Translations under genes and position numbers: made by a program | The notes under the pieces: model-generated | Told to the model about the DNA's origin: nothing | Databases searched by the model: none | What the model saw: the letters and a program-made list of their open reading frames with translations, nothing else | In this document: piece by piece, positions 58,298 to 64,000 of the stretch | How the letters are laid out: the number at the start of each line of letters is the position of its first letter | How positions within the stretch are numbered: the first letter of the stretch is position 1 | Source: Zhengitettix transpicula | Taxonomy: Eukaryota; Arthropoda; Insecta; Orthoptera; Tetrigidae | Direction of reading: 5' to 3' | DNA: 64,000 bases | Assembly: GCA_037074705.1 (NCBI GenBank) | Contig: CM073593.1 | Span: forward strand, 63,467,501 to 63,531,500

Positions 58298-60088
58298 CGG
58301 AACACATATTTATAAAATAACACAATATAAACTGGAGCGAAATTAATATCCTTTACGTTGAACCCAATTGTTATCAAAGACTAATTTCGGAAATGGTTCA
58401 AATAAAAATTCACAAACGAAATGCTATTAATATTCAAAGTGTCACTGACTCTTTGAGCAAAGTCTACGATCTTCTTATACCCACTTGACTCCTTTCATCT
58501 TTGGACAGCACACCGAAGTTTCCCGGTTTCTTGATCGTGTACTTGAGAAGGTCCACAAATATGCGGAAGAAATGTTGTATTTGTTTTTATTTTTTTTGAG
58601 GTCAGTTTTTGGGCCAAATTGTTTATAATCGACAGACGTAAATTTTATATAATACTATATAATGATGTATGTGTTTAAGACGATATAAAAATCGTACATT
58701 TATATAATTGCTTATTTTACTCCGAGACTCTATAATCGATGTACTTAGTTAGCTAACCAAATTAAATTTGCCATTTCTGTTAATTACCAAGTTTGAAAAC
58801 TCATCAAGGTTGCGGCTCGCTTTCTTGCAATAACTTGGTACTCCGTGAACTGGAAACGGAACTTCTCCTCCCACTGACATATCAAAGTTATTAGCACAAT
58901 TTGAAAGCAGTCACGTCCCCCAGTAACTTTATAACAAACAAGTAATCGAGTTTTCCCGTATTCCTTTCATAATGTTATTTCCCTACCGTACTTCATTGAC
59001 GTGTTGGAAAAGAATTAACTTGTTCTCAATTATTTAATTGACTTACGCCAATTTTAGACAGTAAGAAATCTGTGACTTAGAAATTAAAATATAACATTAA
59101 CGTAAATGTGTTTTATTGGATGGAATGTAAATACGCTAGAAATTTAGTTTTATACGGTGCCAAAACTGAATCGAGCATATTTAAGCTACAATTTTATGGA
59201 CTTTTCTTAAACGTTCTTCTTCCATTTTCTGACTTAAATGCTTTGAAAATTATGTCAATTACAAAAATATTCTCATGATTCTTTAAAATTAATTCTTCCT
59301 TAGATGTTTCACTTCCGAGACTAACACGTCAAAATCAGCTCTTCAAAATAACGTCAATCTATAAACCTGAAGATATATTCTCGTAATAATTTTGGTCAAT
59401 ATTTTTTTTCTTTCGAGTTTAAATTCTGAAACACTTCCTGGTACGTGTTAGTAATAGTTGCTTCATCTTTATGAAAGTCTGTAAACATGTCCTGAGGCGT
59501 CATTGAAAAATATTCATGACCGTTTCCCTTTAAGCGTATTGTCTAACATGTTTATAAATGTTATGTAAACCGATAATTATGGAAATTCATGATAAATATG
59601 TATAACACGCAGATTTTTCACGATAAAAATAATTTTACTTGATGACGATGGCGGAGCTTGCCGTCGAAACGTTGTTATTTAACAAACAATTGTCCCGGGT
59701 TGTGACCCGAGAATTATATCTACAACAGATTCACCGGGAAAGCCGTCGCTCTCTAATTTTACTTCGTTTCAACTGCAATTAGGAAGCCCGTGGAATCAGC
59801 TCTCTGAGAAAGTCAAGAAGAAATTGAAGACAATTCACATCGTAAAATCGATTTAATTTTAAACAATATTGGTAAAAACAAGAAACGTTAAAATACTGGT
59901 TATAATTTATTTTGTAGACAATTTTAATTGTGGTGAATTTTCATTTTTACCAGGTGCGTTGGTGGAAGCGACGACTTTGAGGATGCTGGTGTGAAGTTTA
60001 ACGTTCTCCTCGACTACAACTTCGTAGTGAGGCTGCTCGAAGAAAGGAACACCGTCTACATTATCAGACGAGTGGATGAACTTGCTCA
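34322..60088 (-). CDS. CadN: Neural cadherin (CadN-type), minus-strand paralogue, 5' end not in window
   Basis: Second classical cadherin, convergent with the plus-strand copy. 25 exons join in one frame (1,692 codons including stop, after a split first codon): 59951-60088, 53818-53933, 48953-49117, 47917-48054, 47385-47571, 46553-46786, 45555-45727, 45328-45477, 44953-45255, 44578-44851, 44240-44439, 43792-43955, 42808-42973, 41922-42128, 41187-41458, 40619-40824, 40014-40156, 38950-39561, 38083-38196, 37562-37748, 37077-37266, 36340-36581, 35401-35601, 34556-34696, 34322-34476. It has the same domain order as its partner, with about six cadherin repeats visible. The juxtamembrane block and EGGGSEVDSLSSLCS survive in the tail, but the terminal WGPRF..LA.MY block is absent. 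It could be the equivalent of Drosophila CadN2 or a lineage-specific duplicate; a phylogeny is needed to say. Confidence 0.92.
34556..34696 (-). CDS. CadN: CadN minus copy, catenin-binding tail exon
   Basis: 141 bp, phase 1 to 1, acceptor ATTATAG, donor GTATAT. Contains SFEGGGSEVDSLSSLCS, the counterpart of the plus-copy GGG/SLSSLAS block. It is 15 bp shorter than plus exon 31177-31332, and the four cysteines there are not present here. Confidence 0.88.
35401..35601 (-). CDS. CadN: CadN minus copy, juxtamembrane tail exon
   Basis: 201 bp, phase 1 to 1. Contains LIMVLTSRVRLKS (helix end and stop-transfer basics), then PDDVIETKITFKDVGDGAED, a drifted form of the juxtamembrane block. The acceptor, TTGGCAAG, has almost no pyrimidine tract. 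Confidence 0.87.
36132..36249. repeat. Foldback (MITE-like) element with splice-donor-like ends
   Basis: Outer arms 36132-36153 and 36228-36249 are perfect 22-bp reverse complements; inner arms 36166-36187 and 36207-36228 match with one change; 13 bp at 36154-36165 are unpaired on the left. Both ends read TTTCAGGTAAG outward. Lies in the intron before the juxtamembrane exon of the minus copy. Confidence 0.9.
36340..36581 (-). CDS. CadN: CadN minus copy, EGF3 and transmembrane exon
   Basis: 242 bp, phase 2 to 1, acceptor CTTTCAG, donor GTAAGT. Contains DNNECLDEPCNNGGTC, CFCRSDYWGKNC, and the helix FSFGAIISVVASSIVIL. Confidence 0.94.
36811..36956. repeat. Small MITE with 16-bp terminal inverted repeats
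   Basis: CAGTGGCGTAGTGTGG at 36811-36826 and its near reverse complement at 36941-36956 (one mismatch). The CAGTGGCGTAG end resembles hAT-type MITEs; a clear target duplication was not seen. Confidence 0.7.
37077..37266 (-). CDS. CadN: CadN minus copy, Cys-rich exon after LamG2
   Basis: 190 bp, phase 1 to 2, acceptor ATGCAG, donor GTAAGT. Contains CMDDIVLEEKNLPLPP, NGTQWGQATMARN and CENVTCTEPFEC; same length as plus exon 29546-29735. Confidence 0.94.
37562..37748 (-). CDS. CadN: CadN minus copy, LamG2 exon
   Basis: 187 bp, phase 0 to 1, acceptor ATTTAG, donor GTATTA. Contains VSRYGSIATLEMDGGG and EGIYAGGKAEY. Confidence 0.94.
37945..37998. repeat. (TA)n microsatellite
   Basis: About 27 TA dinucleotides in an intron of the minus copy, in the same intron that carries (AT)n at 28909-28947 in the plus copy. 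Confidence 0.9.
38083..38196 (-). CDS. CadN: CadN minus copy, LamG2 exon
   Basis: 38 codons, phase 0 to 0, acceptor AATTTAG, donor GTAATT. Contains LQFCFNLNS and VNDGRWHTVK. The cysteine is in place of an arginine in the partner. Confidence 0.92.
38653..38813. repeat. Inverted repeat, family B
   Basis: Arms 38653-38695 and 38771-38813 (43 bp) match in reverse complement with one mismatch. A second, weaker pair (38696-38715 and 38741-38760) continues inwards. Followed by CAATCAGACGTAATTTTTTC, the word shared with 15.5 and 26.3 kb. Confidence 0.9.
38950..39561 (-). CDS. CadN: CadN minus copy, LamG1 end / EGF2 / LamG2 start in one exon
   Basis: 204 codons, phase 0 to 0, acceptor ATTCTAG, donor GTAATT. 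Contains LNLNTPLQLGGL, FNGCIKNV, EKHGFCVS, WCECKPGWTGLNC and KYALSFEP. Its length equals plus exons 26398-26658 plus 27216-27566 exactly (87+117 codons). The missing junction lies at 39300/39301, between Gln and Met. Confidence 0.95.
40014..40156 (-). CDS. CadN: CadN minus copy, LamG1 exon
   Basis: 143 bp, phase 1 to 0, acceptor TTTTCAG, donor GTAACA. Contains FISMELIGGMPRILIDFGSG and DGNWHRLDVIWD. Confidence 0.94.
40619..40824 (-). CDS. CadN: CadN minus copy, EGF1 end / LamG1 start
   Basis: 206 bp, phase 2 to 1, acceptor GATTTAG, donor GTTGCA (weak). Contains CLCKKEHTGPRCQQ and FYGTGWAWFPALPVC. Wrong-frame open stretches here are shadows. Confidence 0.92.
41187..41458 (-). CDS. CadN: CadN minus copy, Cys-rich / EGF1 start
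   Basis: 272 bp, phase 0 to 2, acceptor GCTCAG, donor GTGAGA. Contains INITMVGINECLYENVNCKG and CYNEGQCVQENND. Confidence 0.93.
41922..42128 (-). CDS. CadN: CadN minus copy, membrane-proximal region exon
   Basis: 69 codons, phase 0 to 0, acceptor TTCACAG, donor GTAGAA. Contains NIDIFSIKQ and RLNGIILMNREQ. Confidence 0.92.
42808..42973 (-). CDS. CadN: CadN minus copy, membrane-proximal region exon
   Basis: 166 bp, phase 2 to 0, acceptor AATATAG, donor GTAAGT. Contains YHMRFRVHDQ and NSGSIRIHDITDEEFISVWD. One codon shorter than plus exon 23054-23222. Confidence 0.92.
43792..43955 (-). CDS. CadN: CadN minus copy, classical-cadherin membrane-proximal exon
   Basis: 164 bp, phase 0 to 2, acceptor ATTCCAG, donor GTTAAT. 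Contains VNDLDDWDLPDKKFIWDG and STGMITMRH. Confidence 0.92.
44240..44439 (-). CDS. CadN: CadN minus copy, end of last EC repeat
   Basis: 200 bp, phase 1 to 0, acceptor TTTTTAG, donor GTATGC. Contains SFDREFQKEYHI, DSGKP and GDINDND. Confidence 0.92.
44578..44851 (-). CDS. CadN: CadN minus copy, EC linker and last repeat
   Basis: 274 bp, phase 0 to 1, acceptor TTTCAG. Contains VDDVNDNAPEL and AKDKDD. The donor is the weaker GTTTGT, placed by frame and by the partner exon 21534-21807. Confidence 0.9.
44953..45255 (-). CDS. CadN: CadN minus copy, EC linker and repeat
   Basis: 101 codons, phase 0 to 0, acceptor TTTTAG, donor GTTAAT. Contains KDLNDNNPVFD, DVDNDG and MLDREE. Confidence 0.94.
45328..45477 (-). 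CDS. CadN: CadN minus copy, EC repeat core
   Basis: 50 codons, phase 0 to 0, acceptor TTTTCAG, donor GTAATT. Contains NSGFGANKF and PLDYDD. Confidence 0.93.
45555..45727 (-). CDS. CadN: CadN minus copy, EC linker
   Basis: 173 bp, phase 1 to 0, acceptor TATATAG, donor GTAGGT. Contains VLDINDMPPTFTKSEW. Confidence 0.93.
46553..46786 (-). CDS. CadN: CadN minus copy, EC repeat core
   Basis: 234 bp, phase 1 to 1, acceptor TTTTCAG, donor GTTATT. Contains AIDYDDLNEG, FDIESKTGVI and CCLDRER. Confidence 0.94.
47385..47571 (-). CDS. CadN: CadN minus copy, EC linker exon
   Basis: 187 bp, phase 0 to 1, acceptor TTTGTAG, donor GTAGGT. Contains LDRDPPHGRAQWRFTVF and DVNDNAPQF. The best-conserved exon I compared with the plus copy. 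Confidence 0.95.
47572..47916 (-). other. 345-bp intron of minus CadN
   Basis: Counterpart of the 11.5 kb intron 6584-18067 of the plus copy. Nothing but AT-rich sequence. Confidence 0.8.
47917..48054 (-). CDS. CadN: CadN minus copy, EC repeat N-terminal half
   Basis: 46 codons, phase 0 to 0, donor GTATAG. Contains VTATDADKNR and STGEIFVLK. The acceptor is TTTTAAAG. The intron to the next exon is only 345 bp; its counterpart in the plus copy is 11.5 kb. Confidence 0.92.
48953..49117 (-). CDS. CadN: CadN minus copy, EC linker exon
   Basis: 55 codons, phase 0 to 0, acceptor CTGACAG, donor GTAAGT. Contains LDMNDNPPVFERPMY. No counterpart was seen upstream of the plus copy within this window. 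Confidence 0.93.
49118..53817 (-). other. 4.7 kb intron of minus CadN
   Basis: Holds the family A copy at 49814-50335. GC-richer patches at about 52600-52780 and 52970-53150 are not recognisable as exons. CpG frequency is normal for the window's outer parts. Confidence 0.7.
49814..50335 (+). repeat. SINE-like repeat, family A copy
   Basis: From CCTACGAGAGAATTCTCTCG through AACTAAGGTTCCCAC, CCGACCTACCTGATGCAGG and GAGGGGAGTTGCC to ACACATAGCCTGT. About 520 bp, opposite in orientation to the 10.1 and 17.1 kb copies. The minus open stretch at 49889-50125 is repeat-derived. Confidence 0.75.
53818..53933 (-). CDS. CadN: CadN minus copy, EC repeat core
   Basis: 116 bp, phase 1 to 0, acceptor ATTTCAG, donor GTAAGA. 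Contains TDIRYAIVN, FTINSHSGVIFT and PIDFEN (LDxE-type motif). It is isolated between introns of 4.7 and 6.0 kb and too short to stand out as an open frame, but the splice phases fit exactly. Confidence 0.9.
57185..57264. repeat. Compound (TA)n(GT)n microsatellite
   Basis: About 17 TA units followed by a GT tract of about 46 bp with one interruption. Confidence 0.95.
57696..57937. repeat. Foldback MITE, about 78-bp terminal inverted repeats
   Basis: Left arm 57696-57774 (AATAAATAAATAAACATCAG ... AACAACGTTTCGTCG) and right arm 57857-57937 are imperfect reverse complements around an 82-bp centre. Sits in an intron of the minus copy. Confidence 0.85.
58246..58295. repeat. (TA)n microsatellite
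   Basis: About 24 TA units. Confidence 0.9.
59641..59760 (+). repeat. Retroposon-like tail with small hairpin
   Basis: GATGGCGGAGCTTGCCGTCG, AAACGTTGTTATT, a CGGGTTGTGACCCG hairpin at 59697-59710, then CACCGGGAAAGCC. Resembles ends of dispersed insect retroelements; the family was not identified. Confidence 0.4.
59951..60088 (-). CDS. CadN: CadN minus copy, most 5' exon visible (EC repeat start)
   Basis: 138 bp, phase 1 to 1, acceptor TTCTGCAG, donor GTAAAA. Contains VPFFEQPHYEVVVEENV, the first strands of a cadherin repeat. The methionine upstream of it on the minus strand lies in the intron and is not a start. Confidence 0.9.
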
Positions 60089-63000
60089 CTGCAGAACAAA
60101 ATAAAAATGCTGTGAGCAGAACAGTCAATTTTTAAAAAGTTTAAATATACACATTTCCGACCACGAGTCGTCAAAATATTTCATGCAAATTCACAAGATT
60201 TTATAGTATACTATATATTCGTACATGTGACTGAAATATGAAATACATTAAGGACTGATTGCCGACATGACTTTTAACCGTTCGTTAAGAACTAAAATAC
60301 TCGGTAAAGAATTAAACCTCTAACTAGCTGAATTTTCTTCCGATAATTTTTTTAATACATTAAAGATTATTTTTTAAGATGTGTGACATAAATGCAGTTT
60401 AGTGGAGAATATTTGACTTCTTGCAAAGGATTGTCGGAGAATATTTTTTTTTGCAAAATTACATGTACTCCACTTATCTTTTCGCGATAATAAATAAAAT
60501 AAAAGTTCATTGTGGAATATTGGAACTTTAATGGCAGATTTCTTTTAAATTTAAAAGTTGTGAATTTATATTTCCGTGTAAAATTTAGCGCAAGTAATTG
60601 TATTTGCTTTAGTCTTAAAAAGGTCAATTAATTCACTAAACGTTTAAAGCTATTACAATCAGAACTTCCAGCTTCTTTTAGGTGTAAATCTACGGTCTGA
60701 GGAGTGAGAGACGGAGGGGAAAGAGGTGTTCAACAACAGACGATAAAGAACTTCCAGAGCGAAACTTTCCCGGGCTAACGATACGAAACGAGTGGTCTAA
60801 CTCTGATAGAGAGGAATTCAAACAAACGACTAATGATTAAACTGGTAAAATTCGGGATGTCTCATTTAACGCAGCCGTGAACAACGAACGGTTCATTTGC
60901 TTTATAAATTAAAGTTTGTCTAGATTTGTTTGCAAGGAATTTAGAATAGAGATTAAAAAACGATATATTATTTAATTAGGAAATTTTGTTTGCCCTTTAG
61001 AGTTCTTAAATTATTTCCAGCAATAGTGGTACACTTTACTCAATGAAATATTACTTTAACTTTTATTTGTACCTTAAGGCATAAGCATATAATACATTGA
61101 ACAACAGTCAATGCCTTAGTATCAAATAAAAATAATAATTTCATCACAATATATATATATATAACATATAATAAAATGCGTTTTTAAATTTTATATCAAT
61201 AGGAAATGATTATGTTAGAGTTGTTTATAATCGTAATATCGGTTCAAATTACTTTATTGAAAGAATTGAATTTATTAAATTTTTTATAAAAGTATATTAT
61301 TTCCTATTGATGAAGGATGCATGAATTTTTTCGTTTCAGCAATTTACTATTACAAAAAAAATATTTTAGTACCTATAGAGTTTCCCTTTCATTTTTATAG
61401 GTAATTAAGTAATTTTCCTCACTAAGTTCTCCATAATTAATACGTCCATATGATCAAGGGGCGCATTTCTTGAACTTCGAAGCAGCGACCTCAGAGTTTA
61501 AAAACGAGTTTTTCCACTGGCTATGCATAACTTCGAGTCTTTTATTAAAGGAAAAGTCTGTTATTTTATTATTCAGAAGCCATGAAAATGGAAACTTCGG
61601 TTGTGATAGACCAACTTTTTTTTCAATATCCCCTCGAAGATGTATCTATTATATATGCAATTACTTCATTCTGCTCAGTTTTTTTGTTTGTTTAATAAGA
61701 GATACATTTAATAGAATAATAAAGTGGATGTCAGTAGTAACTAAAACGAAAATTCATTTTAAGCTATAAGATCCAATTTCTAAAGTTTCGGTTCACTTGA
61801 GCAGAAAAATACCAGAACCTTGGAGATTTATTTAACGTTATTTGCTGAATTGTTACGCATCAAATTGCAGAAAACAAAACAAAAATTATTGGATAATAAA
61901 GTCCATGAATTGCGATACGTCACGATAGAACATTTACGTAAATTACTAACAGTATGATTTAAATATGTATATATAATCAAATATGTATAATTCTCTTTCT
62001 TGGTAAACCTTCAAAATTTCTGACATTTCGTAAATCTTGATTACTGAATGGATTAAGTTTTTTAATACGTAGTATATGTTGAAGCATAATTAAAGTTGTA
62101 AAATATTTATTATTTAAACAAAACTATACTTATTAAATTAATTAATTGTTTCTTTGAGTATATCCTAATCTTATGTATTTAATCATTGCGGAAACTTTAC
62201 GATAAACAATTACATTCACATTAAAATTTAATTATATGGTGTTAAGAGAATTACACACAAATTTTAAAACATGACATTATGTTCGAACTAAGGATATCAT
62301 TCGCTACTACAATTTCCATATATGGCAGAGTTATCGGAACTATTCAAGTGATCCATTTATAAATTGGTTGAATCACTATTAACAAAATATTTAAATTTTC
62401 TTGACATTAAGGCCTGGTATTTATATTATTTCTCCCTATTAGGAAAAAGTGAGAATTCCAAACTTTAAATATTAGAACAATTGCAGCCTGTAAAATATCT
62501 CAGATTTTTTTAGTTAATTTATTTACTGCCTTTTTTATATACACAAAATAGCAACTCACTAGTAACCCTGATATACTTCGTCTCAAATCACAATTATATT
62601 AAATATTTAATCGTACAACATGTTAGATTGCCTACAGTAAATATTACAGATTTGATATATTGATGGGTAAATTAGGGTAGTTTTAAGAAAATATTAGAAT
62701 CAAGTAATGAAACAGTATACATTATATATAGGTTATTAATACGAATTATGGGAAATATAATCCTTGACGAATCTAAATAATGCATTATGTATAACATCGA
62801 GGGACAGAAAATCGCTGGATCGCGAATGTGATCACTCAGGACATAATATTGCGATTATTAATGGTAGTTTCTGAAGTAGATGAAGAATTTACTGCAGGGA
62901 TGATAAATACAAATCTAAATAATAAAGTTATATTTTCAAACTGTAGGAGACGTGACGACCGTTACCGTGTAGAACACTGTAGAAACCGTTACACACTTAC

Positions 63001-64000
63001 GCCCAGGAATATCATTCATATCGAGTGGTATTTAAGATCGTTCAAAGACTCGGAGTGGAAGTTATGCTGGAGTAAACGCTCATTCAAAACCTCTCAGGTG
63101 CGATCAGGATGTTCGGTCGTATACTCGTATACTCAATCTGGATCGCCAATATGCACCAGATGAACAGGACAAGACAAGAATGATCATGATGCTTGTATGT
63201 AACCGTTATTATTGTGTCAGATATTGTATTGCAATTAAGAGGATGTATAAGTGCAATAAATTACGCAAAACTTCTACTACTTCTTCTACTACTACTAATG
63301 ATAAGATATTTCAATATATGCCAATTTTAATTACTGAATAACATCTTGCAACAAACCTAATTTTTATTGCAGGTGTTTTTTTCCTGGCTTCGAGAAGTGC
63401 TCAACAATCTAATTTTGTTAAAATACTTTCGCTTGTACGTGACGAGAAAAAATAGTGACGGGACATTGTGAACGGATCTGCGCAATCGTAATATACTGTC
63501 AACGAGTACCGTCTCGATGGCCACTCCTATAGAGAGGTTCTGCACCTTTCACGCACATCTTCATATGATACGAGAGGGTATCTACAACTTTTACCAGAAT
63601 ATAAAATATCGTCGGAACAAGTTCGGAATTAATCACTCAATTGAACATTGAGAACAATAGTTACTCCAGATATCACGGGGTTATTAAATTATTAATTCAA
63701 TTTAAAAATTTAATTTTTCATTTTCTGTACTTATTATTAACATAACGATTAATATTTTGATATTACGTTCGACAATATTGAAATAGGTACTTATTAAAAA
63801 AATTCAAACTAAGCAAAATTGTTGTAATGAAAATATTACAAATTCCAGTTTGAAATTACGAAATGTCTTTATAAGTTACAATTTTTTAACATAGCATAAC
63901 CGGATGCACAATGAAAATTGTTAGTGTTGACAATACAGGAAATTAATGCATATTTTATTTTTAAAAATTTATTTAATTATTGTTCTTAAAACTTATGTAA
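60089..64000 (-). other. 5' intron of minus CadN running off the window
   Basis: Since the exon 59951-60088 begins inside a codon, this is intron at least up to the next, unseen exon. No cadherin-like exon, RNA gene or element recognised. Includes a short (TA)n at about 61149-61161. Confidence 0.6.

Larger units (their letters stand above)
53934..59950 (-). other. 6.0 kb intron of minus CadN
   Basis: AT-rich with microsatellites, a foldback MITE and a retroposon-like tail, listed separately. A short palindrome ATAGGACGCAGTCCTAT lies near 55752. No exon recognised. Confidence 0.65.

Noticed and set aside
59907..60128. Methionine-led open frame with hydrophobic N terminus, like a signal peptide
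   Set aside because: The hydrophobic part is intron sequence ending in TTCTGCAG. The exon starts at 60088 within a codon, in the middle of the cadherin.
62828..63163. 111-residue plus open stretch near the right edge
   Set aside because: No domain recognised, no clear promoter or splice context; probably random in intron DNA of the minus gene.

Overview
The window is animal nuclear DNA, almost certainly from an insect. Short exons with GT/AG introns, very AT-rich introns, (TA)n microsatellites, a Helitron, a decayed Tc1-type transposase and several interspersed repeat families all point that way. The repeats and the apparent gene-body CpG depletion would suit a hemimetabolous (polyneopteran) insect, but the order cannot be fixed from the sequence alone.

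It holds two large genes of one family, classical neural-type cadherins of the Drosophila CadN type, lying tail to tail. The plus-strand copy (6446-31573, 23 exons, 1,559 residues visible) enters the window in the middle of a cadherin repeat and ends with a complete C terminus. The minus-strand copy (60088 down to 34322, 25 exons, 1,691 complete codons less the stop) is also open at its 5' end, beyond the right edge. Both show the same domain order: cadherin (EC) repeats, a membrane-proximal classical-cadherin region, EGF, LamG, EGF, LamG, Cys-rich stretch plus Ca-binding-type EGF, one transmembrane helix, and a cytoplasmic tail. The exons correspond one to one with identical phases, and nearly all extracellular exons have identical lengths. 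This supports a local inverted duplication. The copies differ in one exact intron presence/absence, in one 11.5 kb versus 345 bp intron, and in the tail: the plus copy keeps the catenin-binding signature (GGG...SLSSLAS, then WGPRF..LA.MY), while the minus copy has lost the terminal WGPRF block.

Layout: 1-6445, intron or upstream DNA of the plus gene with repeats and a Helitron fragment. 6446-6583, first visible plus exon. 6584-18067, a very large intron packed with LTR-like copies, SINE-like copies, a Tc1 relic and a complete Helitron. 18068-31573, the compact 3' half of the plus gene. 31574-34321, convergent 3' untranslated/intergenic DNA. 34322-47571, the compact 3' half of the minus gene. 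47572-64000, the minus gene's 5' part with large introns. CpG dinucleotides are common in the outer parts but very scarce from about 18.3 to 47.4 kb, and both edges of this desert fall at the same homologous exon.

No bacterial-type operon, CRISPR array, rRNA or intact tRNA gene was seen.
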